From positions 7,054,084-7,118,083 of the forward strand of contig NC_087072.1 in the NCBI RefSeq assembly GCF_026151205.1: 64,000 bases of DNA. The letters are read 5' to 3'. Of the stretch, positions 11,940 to 22,556 are shown piece after piece (position 1 is the stretch's first letter; every line of letters starts with the position of its first letter). This DNA comes from Bolinopsis microptera (taxonomy: Eukaryota > Ctenophora > Tentaculata > Lobata > Bolinopsidae). A model generated the notes under the pieces. It did not search any database. It was not told where the DNA came from and saw only the letters and a list, made by a program, of their open reading frames with translations. The position numbers were made by a program, and so were the translations under genes.

Positions 11940-12599
11940 AAAAATAGAAAATTTGTACCTGGGAGGATATTTTAAACTTTATGGATTTGGGCCTACATAT
12001 ATTATCGGTCATAATTATCACAGACATTCCGTTCACTCTAAAGACCTTAGCGTGAATAATTATGTACGTAACATTCGGCCCGTGAAAAAGTTGTCCGTAA
12101 TAATTATGACCGATAAGGTAATTACATTAACACAGCTGCAATGGGATACAATGACCCTGTTATCACATCACGTGGTGACATATGTGTCACATTGGTAACA
12201 TAATACTACAATACTACACCTATAATCTATATATAGGTGCGAAATGAAGTTGACACTCACAGTTAGGGTGAACATCACTTCTAGTTAATGTTAAGAAGTT
12301 TAAGTTTCGTAGTTTGATAATAACAGCTTTACGTGACCTTATAATTAGTATAATCCGAATACCTTAAATTGGACCTGTTTTTAAGTTTGGTAACCATACT
12401 CGCTTGTTTTCTATTTTCTGGGTTATTACCGACACTTTTTAAAAGCTTGTTTCTTCCTGATGTAACCAAAGCGAAAAGCTCTTCAAATAATCACTGAAAT
12501 TTAGATCTCGAACTTATATCTTTATATTCATTTTGTTTTCTAGTGACGATTGTAACAGTAAAGAGGCAACCTTACTACGGTCGTTAACGTTTTAGTAAA
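11940..12599. promoter_or_regulatory. probable 5' region of the zinc-finger gene
   Basis: A TATA-like ctatatatagg lies near 12225. A polypyrimidine-AG (attttgttttctag) ends at 12542, 58 bases before the start codon, and would fit an intron in the 5' untranslated region. These are sequence impressions only. Confidence 0.3.
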
Positions 12600-14702
12600 A
12601 TGGAGCAGCAGACTGTACCAGACTTTAAAGATGAGATGAGGATGGAAGAAGAAAGTACTTCACCAGAATTGATCAAGACAGAGATTAAGCAGGAGGAAGA
12701 TCATTTTCTTGTTAAATCAGGAGTGCATTCGAATGAAGTTTCTCAGTTGGATTATCCCAACCAGGAATCAGCATTGCAGTGGGTTCATCTGTCCAATTTA
12801 AGGTATTCGGAAAATGCCCACATTCGCTCTGAATATTCCTACAATGCAAGATGCAAAGATGAGATGAAGATGGAAGAAGAAAGTACTTCACCGGAATTGA
12901 TCAAGACAGAGATTAAGCAGGAGGAAGATAATTTTCTTGTTAAATCAGGAGTGCATTCGAATGCAGTTTCTCAGTTGGATTATCCCAACCAGGAATCAGC
13001 ATTACTTTGCTATCAGTGGGTTCATCCTAATGAAAATGCTCACATTCGCTCTGAATGTTCCTACAATGCAAGGTGCAAAGATGAGATGAAGATGGAAGAA
13101 GAAAGTACTTCACCGGAATTGATCAAGACAGAGATTAAGCAGGAGAAAGATAATTTTCTTGTTAAATCAGGAGTGCATTCGAATGCAGTTTCTCAGTTGG
13201 ATTATCCCAACCCGGAATCAGCATTGCTTCGCTACCAGTGGGTTCATCCCAATGAAAATGCTTACATTCGCTCTGAATGTTCCTACAATGCAAGCAAAAA
13301 AACAGCTTCAGTTTCACATCAGCGGACTCATTCCGAAGAAAAACCGTATAAATGCTCTGAATGTTCCTACAGTGCGAGCGTAAAACAAATCTTAGTTCGC
13401 CATCAGATGACTCATACCGGTAAAAAACCATATAAATGCTCTGAATGTTCCTACAGTGCAAGCCAAAAATCACACCTACTTCGCCATCAGACAACTCATG
13501 CCGGTGAAAAACCGTTCAAATGCTCTGAATGTTCCTACAGTACAAGCGTAAAACAAATCTTAGTTCGCCATCAGATGACTCATACCGGCGAAAAACCATA
13601 TAAATGCTCTGAATGTTCCTACAGTTCAATCCAAAAATCACACCTAGTTCGCCATCAGTGGTCTCATACCGGCGAAAAACCGTTTAAATGCTCTGAATGT
13701 TCATTTAGTACTGGCTGGCAATCAGCCTTGGTTTCCCATCAGATGGTTCACACCGGTGAAAAACAGTATAAATGCTCTGAATGTTCCTACAGTTCAAGCC
13801 GAAAATCACACCTAATTAACCATCAGATGACTCATACCGGTGAAAAACAGTATAAATGCTCTGAATGTTCCTACAGTGCTCACTGGAAATCAACCCTGAT
13901 TTCCCATCAGCGGACTCATACCGGTAAAAAACCGTTTAAATGCTCTGAATGTTCCTACAGTTCAAACCGAAAATCAAACCTAGTTAACCATCAAATGACT
14001 CATACCAGTGAAAAACCGTATAAATGCTCTGAATGTTCCTACAGTTCAGGCCGAAAATCACACCTAATTAACCATCAGAACACGCATACCAGTGAAAAAC
14101 AGTATAAATGCTCAGAATGTCCCTTTAGTACTGGCTGGAAATCAGCCCTGGCTTGCCATCAGATGACTCATACCGGTGAAAAACAGTATAAATGCTCTGA
14201 ATGTTCCTACAGGTCAAACCGAAAATCAAACCTAGTTAACCATCAGTTAAATCATACCAGAAAAAGCCCTTTTAAATGCTCTGACTGTTCCTACAGTACA
14301 AACCGAAAATCAAGCCTAGTTAACCATCAGATGGCTCATACCAGTGAAAAACCGAACAATTGCTCTGGATCAGAATCTGAATACTCCTACAATTCAAACC
14401 AAAAATCAAACCTAGTGACGCAGATGACGCACATCGGCGAAAAACCGTATCAGCGAAATGACATAGGAAAAAACTCACATATTTTTCATGAAAACGATCA
14501 GGCTTCGAATAACTTTCAAAAAGGTAGTGTTGGAGGACCCATTTTTGTGAAGCCTCTACCTTTCGTAAAGCCTCTAACATTTGTTAAGCCTATGAACCTC
14601 GCTGACACCTTTCTTTCCAGTTCCAGCGTCCCTCCCAGTTCCATCTCCAGTAACCAACCAGAATCTCACAAGTCTCACCCTGCAGCTCCTCTCACCTGGT
14701 GA
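12600..14702 (+). CDS. C2H2 zinc-finger protein with triplicated acidic/SUMO-motif N-terminus
   Basis: A single open exon of 700 codons. Residues 10 to about 230 hold three tandem copies of an acidic block (KDEMKMEEESTSPELIKTE, then IKQEED, then VKSGVHSN and a HIRSECSYNA tail). Each contains two overlapping psi-K-x-E motifs typical of SUMO acceptor sites. From about residue 249 come 12 intact C2H2 fingers of 28 residues (C-x2-C-x12-H-x3-H, mostly TGEKP-type linkers), flanked by one degenerate finger before and one after. The fingers are the CSYS type, with Tyr ahead of the helix as in REST and CTCF fingers. A Ser/Pro-rich tail with three FVKP units ends the protein. Likely a nuclear DNA-binding regulator; the target is unknown. 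No gene symbol is justified. Confidence 0.9.
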   Translation: MEQQTVPDFKDEMRMEEESTSPELIKTEIKQEEDHFLVKSGVHSNEVSQLDYPNQESALQWVHLSNLRYSENAHIRSEYSYNARCKDEMKMEEESTSPELIKTEIKQEEDNFLVKSGVHSNAVSQLDYPNQESALLCYQWVHPNENAHIRSECSYNARCKDEMKMEEESTSPELIKTEIKQEKDNFLVKSGVHSNAVSQLDYPNPESALLRYQWVHPNENAYIRSECSYNASKKTASVSHQRTHSEEKPYKCSECSYSASVKQILVRHQMTHTGKKPYKCSECSYSASQKSHLLRHQTTHAGEKPFKCSECSYSTSVKQILVRHQMTHTGEKPYKCSECSYSSIQKSHLVRHQWSHTGEKPFKCSECSFSTGWQSALVSHQMVHTGEKQYKCSECSYSSSRKSHLINHQMTHTGEKQYKCSECSYSAHWKSTLISHQRTHTGKKPFKCSECSYSSNRKSNLVNHQMTHTSEKPYKCSECSYSSGRKSHLINHQNTHTSEKQYKCSECPFSTGWKSALACHQMTHTGEKQYKCSECSYRSNRKSNLVNHQLNHTRKSPFKCSDCSYSTNRKSSLVNHQMAHTSEKPNNCSGSESEYSYNSNQKSNLVTQMTHIGEKPYQRNDIGKNSHIFHENDQASNNFQKGSVGGPIFVKPLPFVKPLTFVKPMNLADTFLSSSSVPPSSISSNQPESHKSHPAAPLTW

Positions 14703-14866
14703 ATATGTTTTCACACCTGCTCCAACTGTCCCACCTACATACTCTACATGACAATGTTTCCTTCCCCCTATCATATTTCCTGCCAGTAAATGCAGCGACC
14801 ATGATGGGGCGTAAATCGGAATGTATACATGTATCGTGAAGAACATATTCAGTTAACGTTATTTTT

Positions 14867-14872
14867 AATAAA
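14867..14872 (+). promoter_or_regulatory. polyadenylation signal of the zinc-finger gene
   Basis: Canonical aataaa about 165 bases after the stop codon at 14702, in an AT-rich 3' region. Position and strand suit the zinc-finger transcript. Confidence 0.6.
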
Positions 14873-15060
14873 ACTAGTTCATCTCCATTTATTTTCTAAC
14901 CAGTTATAAATCGTTTGTTTACTTTTAACGGCATCAATCAGTTATAAACACAGCTCCGGGATAATTAAATAATCAACCGGGATAGAATAATCAATTCTGA
15001 TAATCCCGCTGTTTTTTCAGCTTAATAAATAACCCCGGCACAGTTTCTATAATCCCTCCC

Positions 15061-15240
15061 CGCGACAGCAGCAGTGAGCAGCAGTGAGCAGCAGTTAGTA
15101 GCAGTGAGCAGCAGTGAGCAGCAGTGAGCAGCAGTGAGCAGCAGTGAGCAGCAGTTAGTAGCAGTGAGCAGCCTTGAGCAGCAGTTAGCAGCAGTTTCTT
15201 TGCACTTAGCACCCTCCTGTGTCTGGTTCAACTATATTTG
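15061..15240. repeat. AGCAGTGAGC minisatellite, one arm of a foldback-like family
   Basis: Tandem units of gcagcagtgagcagcagtta type run from about 15066 to 15193, then gtttctttgcactt and accctcctgtg. The reverse of that edge (cacaggagg, then gcaaagtgcaaagaaactg) also borders the palindromic minisatellite at 56311. The two loci are therefore related; here only one arm is present. ORFs across it are artefacts of the repeat. Confidence 0.7.
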
Positions 15241-15534
15241 GTTCGTTTTGATATTCCCGTGGGAATTTCATCCGCACACTGTCATTTGTTTTGGTGACAC
15301 GTATCACGTTACTAAATACTACGACGCGCATTGGCTAAAATTGTCATGTGACCTAAACGGATTTATAAACGGATTAAACTATTCAAAAGTCAAATTACAT
15401 GATAATGTCTGACCCAATATAAAAAGTAAATTTACCCAATAGTCAAAAAGTATATCACAATGCTGGCAAGCATTACCGTCGCCCTTATATTCACAATACT
15501 ATTTTATAGTACAGTCAGTACTATTTTATAGTAC

Positions 15535-16048
15535 AGTCAAATCCGTCTTTTTGTCGGACAAAATTCGCAACAAAGCGATTTTAACGGGATATGGTCGGGA
15601 CAGGTCCCAGGAATCATTCCAGAAAAGTCCCAAAAAATCTGACTTGAGCAAAATCCACAATTACCACTTTTTTACCACCTTTTTACCACTTTGGTTTTCC
15701 GCAAATAAGTCACGTTCTGAATATCCTAGAAGATTCTAGTTTAAAGCAGTGTGTTTAGGAAACAAAGGAGAACAACTTTTTCTTAAACAACTTTTTCAAA
15801 AATAAATTATTTAATTAATTAATTAAATAATTAATAAATTTTCAAATATTTAAAAAATATATTTTCATAAAAAATGTTCACAATTACATTACACGTACAA
15901 TGAACTAATTTTCATAAAACTTTTGAAAATTTTCACTTTCAATATTTTGGACTTGTAAAATTTTCGAAATTTGTAAAGAATAACCACTTTTTACCACATT
16001 GGATCTCCGCTTCTGAATGTCGTAGAAGGTTGTAGATTGAACCGATGT

Positions 16049-16051
<3 letters not shown>
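15535..16051 (+). repeat. family A element, left part, interrupted by the LINE
   Basis: Starts cagtcaaatccgtctttttg and carries all family A blocks in order up to gtcgtagaaggttgtagatt, then the target-site sequence ttgaaccgatgtgtt (16037-16051). It resumes after the LINE at 22822. The reversed copy at 25436-26125 shows the uninterrupted sequence at this point, so the break is the LINE insertion. Confidence 0.85.
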
Positions 16052-16093
<42 letters not shown>

Positions 16094-16101
16094 CTTTTTT
16101 T
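16050..16101 (-). repeat. poly-A tail of the LINE (poly-T on plus)
   Basis: An uninterrupted T run of about 44, then C and seven T, directly between the target-site sequence and the LINE 3' region. A long pure tail is expected of a recent insertion. Confidence 0.85.
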
Positions 16102-16604
16102 AATGAGGAACCTGCCAAACCCCAGGGCACCAGGAGGATACCACCGGCAAAGCGGCTAATAGTACCCTCCGGTCTGTGTTGTACCGAAGAAGCTGAGTTA
16201 ATCGATCAAGACTCGGCTTGCCAGCCAAGAGGCAAAATCTGAGCGGCACCAAGGGTTCAGAGAGAGTCATTTCAGCTTCTCCGGTGCTGGATGCCCTGGG
16301 GTTTCACATGCGCCGTAGCAAAATAAATATAAAAACACACGCACACAATTTTTTTTATTCTTTTAGATAATTACGTCTAATAAAGTCAGTGGATAAAGAG
16401 TAATAAAATGCACATAAGATGGAGAGAAAAAGGAGAGATACTACTGGTTTTAAATATGACTCTATATCAATACTAGTAGTGGAGATAACTCCACTGGCTA
16501 CAACTTGTGAAAAAAAGGGTAAAGGTAAGGCACGGCTGTAATTTCGAGAGAATAAATAAACAAGAGTGTATAGTGGATCCAGAACTTTGGGTATAAAATG
16601 GTCA

Positions 16605-19600
16605 TCAAGGTATAACGTCTTTAAGACACCGTATAATATCCGGTTTTTCACCTAATAAGAAAAGCTTAAGATGTTTAAGATATCGCTCCCAGAATAGGGG
16701 TTCCTTGTTCTGGAAACTCCTTCCAATAAACCAACAGCAAACCGAATTTATGAAGTTAACACTTTTATCTCCGTGATTTAAGCAAATCAAATAGTGGCGA
16801 TATGGGTCGTCATAATTTGCGTCAATATTCGATCTAATAAACAGATTTAGTCCCTGTAGGAAAGAGCTTGTGGCTGGACAGTCAATAAATATGTGAGAGA
16901 TAGTTTCGAGGTTGTGATTACATAACGAGCAATTTGGACTATCTTTTTCAATCTTCATTTTATATCTCATGTACCGACAAGTACTAATCCGGTGAAGGAG
17001 CTTATATTGGTACTGAATAAGTTTGAAGTTATCTGAGAAAGAAGTAAAAATATCCGTAAAAATACTAATCCAATCAATATCCGTTAAGGAGAGGTTAGCA
17101 CTCCAGTTCCTCATTGGAGGAAGGGTGCTGGGATCTAAACGCTTAGACATGGTATCTCTAATGTTTCTACCTTTGATAGTGAGAGGAGTATCTCTAGAGT
17201 TGGGGGTATTCCTACCTCCCCAAAAGCGAAGTGAAAGTTGGGTATCGATAAATGTAATGTTACTTGTAAACGTATCGGTATTATTAAATCGACGTATTCC
17301 CAATTTTATACTCGCATATTGAGTCAAAGAGATTATACTACTTGTTTGGCCCCACTTTCTCAGAAATTGCTGAAAACTTAAGAGGTTACCTTCCTCTGAA
17401 ACGAAATCAGAAAGATAGATGATATTTCTATCAATAAGAATATCGTTCCAGAGCTTGGAGCCAATGTCCGTTATTACGTCGCTTCCCCACACACAGTGGT
17501 TGACTGTACTCTTACTTGACTGTGAAGAAATAGACTTCCAAAGCTTATAATGGCGAAGAAGGTTAAAGGTAAAACCAGTATTCTTTAATGTGAGACAGTT
17601 TTCTATACACACAGTTGGTATATTTGGGTGTAAAAGCTGATTGATGATAATATTTTTCCAGGCATGTTGGAAATTAGGATCGATAACTTTTCCTATAAGT
17701 GACACTTTTAAACCTATAATAAAATCGTTAGTATAGAAGAGACCTAGACCCCCACATTCACGAGGAGAAGTAACAATATCACGTTTCAACTTATCCCTCT
17801 TACAACCCCACAAGAAGTGAAATATCATAGTGTCTATTTTACTGATGGTGTTAGTATCAGGAGTTTCTAGTGGTATGATAAGGTAAGTGAACTGGGAAAG
17901 AATAAGAGATTTAATAATTGTACACTTTCCTATCAGAGTTAAGTCTCTCTTACTCCAGGTGTTGATAGCGGTGCTGGCGTTACTAAGTTTACTGTGGTAG
18001 TTCATTTTGCAGAGATCAGCTCCACTAGACGTGTTGTCGAACTTGACTCCTAATGCTGTAAACTCGTTAGCTACCATGTCTTCCCCGTATGTACTGGTAA
18101 GGTAATTTCGAAGACTAGTGTTGTCTCTGGTAGCTCCTAAAGGTATGCACTTAGTTTTACTGATGTTGGGCTTACAGCCTGAGTGCTGACCGAACAGGTT
18201 GAGCTCTAGGATAACTGCATCTACGCAAGCCTGGGAGGGATCCAGGTACAGATCCGTGTCATCAGCAAACAGACTCATGAGTATGTCGATACCATTAATG
18301 CTGAGGCCTTTAATATAAGGGTTATACTGTAGCTTATTACTAAGTACCTGGGACACTAGGAGGAAAAGAATTGGGGAAAGGGGGCTCCCCTGATGGACGC
18401 CACGAAGTATGTGAACAGGGCTGCTAAGGTGTCCGTTAACGTTAGCGTAACTCATACCAGCGTGAAATGCCACTCTCACCAAGTTGATTAAATAATTTCC
18501 AAACCCCATACCTTCCAAGACACTGAAAAGAAACTTATGTTCGACCGAGTCGAAAGCCCGTTGGAGGTCGACCTGCATAATCATACCAGTATCCTCTTGG
18601 TTCTCATGGTAATGTTCTAAGGTTAGATACATTAAGATCAGATTATCGCTGGTACTCTTCCCTTTTTGAAACCCGGATTGGGCTGTACTAATAAGTGTTG
18701 GAAGTGAACTTAAGATCCTATTTTTTATAATATGAGTGAATATCTTATAGTCTACATTCAAAAGGGTGATTGGTCGCCAGTTCTTTATATAGTTTAACTC
18801 AATGGGGGTTTTAGGTTTCGGGATAAGTGTTATAATTCCTAGACGTTGTGAAGGTGACATAACCCCATTATCAACCGACTCTAAAAAGGAGTTAAATAGG
18901 ATATTCTTAATGTCCTCCCAGAATACTTTGTAGAATTCAGCAGTGAGGCCGTCCCACCCTGGAGATTTATTTTTCTTAAATTTACTGATAATACTATCCA
19001 TCTCCAGGAGGGAAATTGGCCTATCTAACCTATCAGCGTTCTCCTGATCAATAGTATCTAGGTTACTGGAATTAATATAATCGGTTATTTCATGCTCGTT
19101 TGGATTCGTAGAGCTAAAGATGTCCTGATAAAAGTTAACTACGTGCTCAGAAATATCCTGCTGTGTGCGTAGTACACTCTGATCGCTGTTAATAAGTTTG
19201 GTAATAGACTTTTTTTTAGCTCTACTTTTCTCCAGCCCGAAGAAATATTTGGTGGACCTTTCACCCTCCTCTGTCCACTGAATCCTAGACCTGGTCATGG
19301 CCCCGTTAACCTCAGCTTTAATGATACCATCAAGCTGGGATTCCAAGTCATACAATTTTTTGCGCAGATCATCTTTCTGCATAAAATCAGTTATCTTTTT
19401 AACCTCTTCAATATCAGAGGATATTTTTTTCTTTTTTGCAACTTTTTCTTTCTTTTCTTTTTTTCCGAATCTGATCGCAAAATCTTTAATTTTCATTTTA
19501 ATCACGTCCCAGAGTCCCGAGTACGAATCAAAATTACTGTCAGCAGTTTCATTGATAATCTCCCGTACATTACTCAAAAACGACTCATTATTTAGATGGC

Positions 19601-20387
19601 TATTATTAAGTTTCCAATATCCTATTCCACGTTTAATGGGGGAACCCTGTAGAGATAATGAAATGTAGCTGTGATCAGATCGAAAACCATGACTAATATC
19701 TGCGTTACAGACCGGATAATTAACCAGACTATCATCTATAAGGAAGAAATCTAGGCGTGTTTGGGTTTTGTGCTGTTTATTTACGTGAGTATAAACACGC
19801 TCATTACCCCTACTAAGACGGAAGATATCACTGATGCCATGATCAGCGGTCACCTGGTTCAAATATTGCTGACGCTTAGTATTACTGTGGGAACTATTAC
19901 CACCATATTTATCAAGATTATTATTTAAGATAGTATTCCAGTCCCCAGCCAAGATACGATAATCATCCCTTGTACGTCCTAGAGTTTCCAGGAACAAGTT
20001 CTCTACAACATAAGTATCATTGCTATTAGGACAATAGACGTTTACCAAGCAATACTTGATGGAATCCTTCTCAATTTCTAACAGTGATACACGTCCCTGT
20101 GTGATGATCCTGTGACTGCAAATTTTAATATTAGAATTGGGTTTGACCAGGAATGTAACCCCAGTGGACTTAGAGGTACCATGATTGAAATAAATATCTC
20201 CCCCCCAGATTGTCCTCCAGAAGTCTTCCGTTTCAACTACAGAGTGAGATTCTTGTACCATAATAATATCTTCTGGTTTAGCTAGTAGCCAACCAAGAAC
20301 CGATCTACGTTTCTCGGGGCTTCCGAGGCCATTGCAATTGAAAGAACCTACCCTAAGACTGGCTCCTACACTGTCATTTTCTGACAT
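16605..20387 (-). CDS. LINE ORF2: AP endonuclease and reverse transcriptase
   Basis: The open frame reaches upstream to 20552, but the Met at 20387 (MSENDSVGASLRVGSFNCNG) is the better start because the endonuclease begins right after it; this gives about 1,260 residues. The APE-type endonuclease shows FNCNGLG, IMVQES, AGDWN (about residue 149) and SDHS (about 238). The RT shows SPGWDGLTAEFYK, WRPITLLN, GFQKGKSTSDN, VDLQRAFDSV, HQGSPLSP and the catalytic FADD near residue 708. A C-x2-C...H-x4-C motif (CSLCNHN ... HIFIDC) lies near residue 1152, as in the L1/Tx1 group. It would nick target DNA and copy element RNA there. No stops or frameshifts seen. Confidence 0.93.
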   Translation of the reverse strand: MSENDSVGASLRVGSFNCNGLGSPEKRRSVLGWLLAKPEDIIMVQESHSVVETEDFWRTIWGGDIYFNHGTSKSTGVTFLVKPNSNIKICSHRIITQGRVSLLEIEKDSIKYCLVNVYCPNSNDTYVVENLFLETLGRTRDDYRILAGDWNTILNNNLDKYGGNSSHSNTKRQQYLNQVTADHGISDIFRLSRGNERVYTHVNKQHKTQTRLDFFLIDDSLVNYPVCNADISHGFRSDHSYISLSLQGSPIKRGIGYWKLNNSHLNNESFLSNVREIINETADSNFDSYSGLWDVIKMKIKDFAIRFGKKEKKEKVAKKKKISSDIEEVKKITDFMQKDDLRKKLYDLESQLDGIIKAEVNGAMTRSRIQWTEEGERSTKYFFGLEKSRAKKKSITKLINSDQSVLRTQQDISEHVVNFYQDIFSSTNPNEHEITDYINSSNLDTIDQENADRLDRPISLLEMDSIISKFKKNKSPGWDGLTAEFYKVFWEDIKNILFNSFLESVDNGVMSPSQRLGIITLIPKPKTPIELNYIKNWRPITLLNVDYKIFTHIIKNRILSSLPTLISTAQSGFQKGKSTSDNLILMYLTLEHYHENQEDTGMIMQVDLQRAFDSVEHKFLFSVLEGMGFGNYLINLVRVAFHAGMSYANVNGHLSSPVHILRGVHQGSPLSPILFLLVSQVLSNKLQYNPYIKGLSINGIDILMSLFADDTDLYLDPSQACVDAVILELNLFGQHSGCKPNISKTKCIPLGATRDNTSLRNYLTSTYGEDMVANEFTALGVKFDNTSSGADLCKMNYHSKLSNASTAINTWSKRDLTLIGKCTIIKSLILSQFTYLIIPLETPDTNTISKIDTMIFHFLWGCKRDKLKRDIVTSPRECGGLGLFYTNDFIIGLKVSLIGKVIDPNFQHAWKNIIINQLLHPNIPTVCIENCLTLKNTGFTFNLLRHYKLWKSISSQSSKSTVNHCVWGSDVITDIGSKLWNDILIDRNIIYLSDFVSEEGNLLSFQQFLRKWGQTSSIISLTQYASIKLGIRRFNNTDTFTSNITFIDTQLSLRFWGGRNTPNSRDTPLTIKGRNIRDTMSKRLDPSTLPPMRNWSANLSLTDIDWISIFTDIFTSFSDNFKLIQYQYKLLHRISTCRYMRYKMKIEKDSPNCSLCNHNLETISHIFIDCPATSSFLQGLNLFIRSNIDANYDDPYRHYLICLNHGDKSVNFINSVCCWFIGRSFQNKEPLFWERYLKHLKLFLLGEKPDIIRCLKDVIP

Positions 20388-21305
20388 TGTAAATTCTGAA
20401 ATTAGCCGCCGCTCTAAAGTTATTTTCACTAAGTTCGTGACGAGTAAAGCTAGTATTGAGTCTAGTACCGTTTCTCCCAATATTGCAAAGAATGACGTAG
20501 TAGTTATTGTACAATGACAAAAAAACAAAATGATAAAAACACACGCAATCACACATCTTATTACTAGTAGATGTATGAATCATTAAACAAGAAATTGCTG
20601 AAATAACGCTGCTATAGCCCATATAGTAAATGTATTTTATACGCTTAAACAAGTCCTAGAAATCCCGTGATGGGGCGTCCCCCTAATACTATAAGCTTCT
20701 AAGCTGATACTCTCCAATATAGAAGTCAGAGGGAAATCAATCTGGCTAGAAAGGCTCAAGTGGCTGGATGTGAGAGGTGAAAGGTGAACCTGACCTCGCC
20801 ACCACCTGGCCCAAGCCCACACACCATCACCCAACAACAAACCCCCCCATCAACCAACACCACACCGCCTGACCAGCCCGGCCCAACCCCTGAACCTGGT
20901 GCCTGCTGTGAATGAACCCGGACATGGTGACGAGTGTATGAGCCGGCAAGATGGTGCAGTGAAGCTGCTAAGAGAAGAGGTTTGTGAGTGGGCAAGATAA
21001 ACCTTGATAAAGGTGGGTAATGTGTCGTACGACATGATGAAAAAACTAATAAATGGCACATTGTAAACTGCTATGAAGTTATTAGATTTGGAAATATACC
21101 GAACAGTCGATGAGTAGTATAATACTATGTAGTCACGAGATATCGCAAAAATTGTGGGGGGACAGAAGCTCCTAAATTAAGTAAAAATTATAACGTTACA
21201 CTGCGTACTAGGAAAAGGGAGATGCAACTCAGAGTTAAGCTTTGTAAAGTGGTTTATAATTTAGAACACAACACTCTGACCGTGGGATAGAGTGAGATAT
21301 ACCGT
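20388..21305 (-). other. inter-ORF spacer of the LINE
   Basis: Between ORF1 and ORF2, with no third conserved frame. It includes a C-rich stretch near 20790-20890. ORF2 may need reinitiation or its own transcript; nothing here decides which. Confidence 0.5.
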
Positions 21306-22556
21306 TCATCCTCTTCCTCTGTTGGAGTTCCGTCCTCTGCGAGTTCCACCTCCCCGTCCTCTGTGGTAGCTATTTCCACCTCTGTCATTCTGAGATCCTT
21401 GTTCAGCATCCATCTGCTCTTCTCCTCCTGCTCTAATCCTGGGTCTAGGGCTCGTGTTACTTTTCACTCTCCTGGAATTTGGGAGGTCATGACGGGCACG
21501 TAAAGCATACTTTATCCTACTAAAATACAACTTTAAACCACTGGTATTTAGATGAAGGGGGTCTTCAGTACCCATTGCAAGTCCAGTTTTCAGAGATCCA
21601 TCATTTGCCATAAAGACTTTGGTATCAATGTAGGTTAATCGAATGTGGGAGTTACACATAGTCTTGATAAAATGATTATATAACTTAACTTTTGAGTTAG
21701 TCTCACTACCAGGCGTGCAGATAGGAAGGACTCCAGGGAGGAGGACGTGAATCTCGGGGCGTTTCTTCAGCAGAGCTGCAACGTAGGTGAAGGTGTTCTC
21801 CACCAGCTCCTCGGGTTTGCTGCCTTGCTGTCTGAGGTCGTTTGTCCCTACTGCAATCACGACATCTGAAACGTTCTCGAACTCTTGGGAATCTGGGTTA
21901 GTGAGGTTGGAGAGTGTTGGGCAGTGAACACTGGACCCTGGAAGTGCGGGACCGAGTGTTCCTTTGCCGTCCCCAAACTTGATCTTACCTGAGGAGTTGG
22001 AATCACCTAAAAGTTTTACGGAAACTCGGTCAGATCCTGTGGGACTCCACTTCCACTCCTCTCGATCCTCTCCACCCTCACTCCCAACTGACTCAAGCTC
22101 TCTGACTCTCTGTTCAAGGTTCGACTCGCTCTGCTCGATCTGCACTACACGCTCTCTAAGTTGAGTTACAGAACTAATATTCGTATTGGAATGCTCTTCA
22201 AGAGCTGATAAACGTTTATTAATATCTTGAAGTTGAGGATTAATCTCACTTAGATGTTGATCAAATTTACTGTGCAAGCTAACAATAAGAGATTTTAAAT
22301 CCGTAAGTTCGGACGGGTTATCACTTGCTTTATCAACATCAAAACGAATACTGGACTGAAAGTTGTGAGTAACTGGCATTTTAGCCGGAGGTTCTTTGCC
22401 AGATTCACTAGTTATACTATCAGAACTATTTGCACTTGAATTTAGTGCACGTTTAATAGATTCACTTTGAGAGAAAGCACTGTCAGAAGAAAAGTAAGAA
22501 TCAATACGAGGAGTATCGTCAATTTTAGAAAATGTGAATATCGATTTTGAACCCAT
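21306..22556 (-). CDS. LINE ORF1: coiled coil, SGNH esterase-like domain, RGG tail
   Basis: About 416 residues from the Met at 22556 (MGSKSIFTFSKIDD); an in-frame Met seven codons upstream is possible. Residues of about 85-160 are heptad-like (ERVVQIEQSESNLEQRVREL), consistent with a trimerising or dimerising coiled coil. An SGNH/GDSL hydrolase pattern follows: LLGDSNSSG (block I, about residue 184), VVIAVGTNDLR (block III, about 235) and DPLHLN (block V, about 333). The last 20 residues are Arg/Gly-rich (RGRGGGTRRGRN), an RNA-binding style tail. Esterase-type ORF1 proteins are known from CR1-group LINEs; its pairing here with an L1/Tx1-type ORF2 is notable. Likely the RNA-packaging protein of the element. 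Confidence 0.85.
   Translation of the reverse strand: MGSKSIFTFSKIDDTPRIDSYFSSDSAFSQSESIKRALNSSANSSDSITSESGKEPPAKMPVTHNFQSSIRFDVDKASDNPSELTDLKSLIVSLHSKFDQHLSEINPQLQDINKRLSALEEHSNTNISSVTQLRERVVQIEQSESNLEQRVRELESVGSEGGEDREEWKWSPTGSDRVSVKLLGDSNSSGKIKFGDGKGTLGPALPGSSVHCPTLSNLTNPDSQEFENVSDVVIAVGTNDLRQQGSKPEELVENTFTYVAALLKKRPEIHVLLPGVLPICTPGSETNSKVKLYNHFIKTMCNSHIRLTYIDTKVFMANDGSLKTGLAMGTEDPLHLNTSGLKLYFSRIKYALRARHDLPNSRRVKSNTSPRPRIRAGGEEQMDAEQGSQNDRGGNSYHRGRGGGTRRGRNSNRGRG

Noticed and set aside
13162..13494. Minus-strand frame opposite the zinc fingers (also 14320-14580)
   Set aside because: Mirror of the repetitive finger array; no independent support.
14991..15231. Cys/Leu-rich frames near 15.1 kb
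   Set aside because: Repeat artefacts of the agcagtgagc minisatellite.
15939..16242. Frames through the T run (poly-Lys or poly-Phe)
   Set aside because: They are translations of the LINE poly-A tail.
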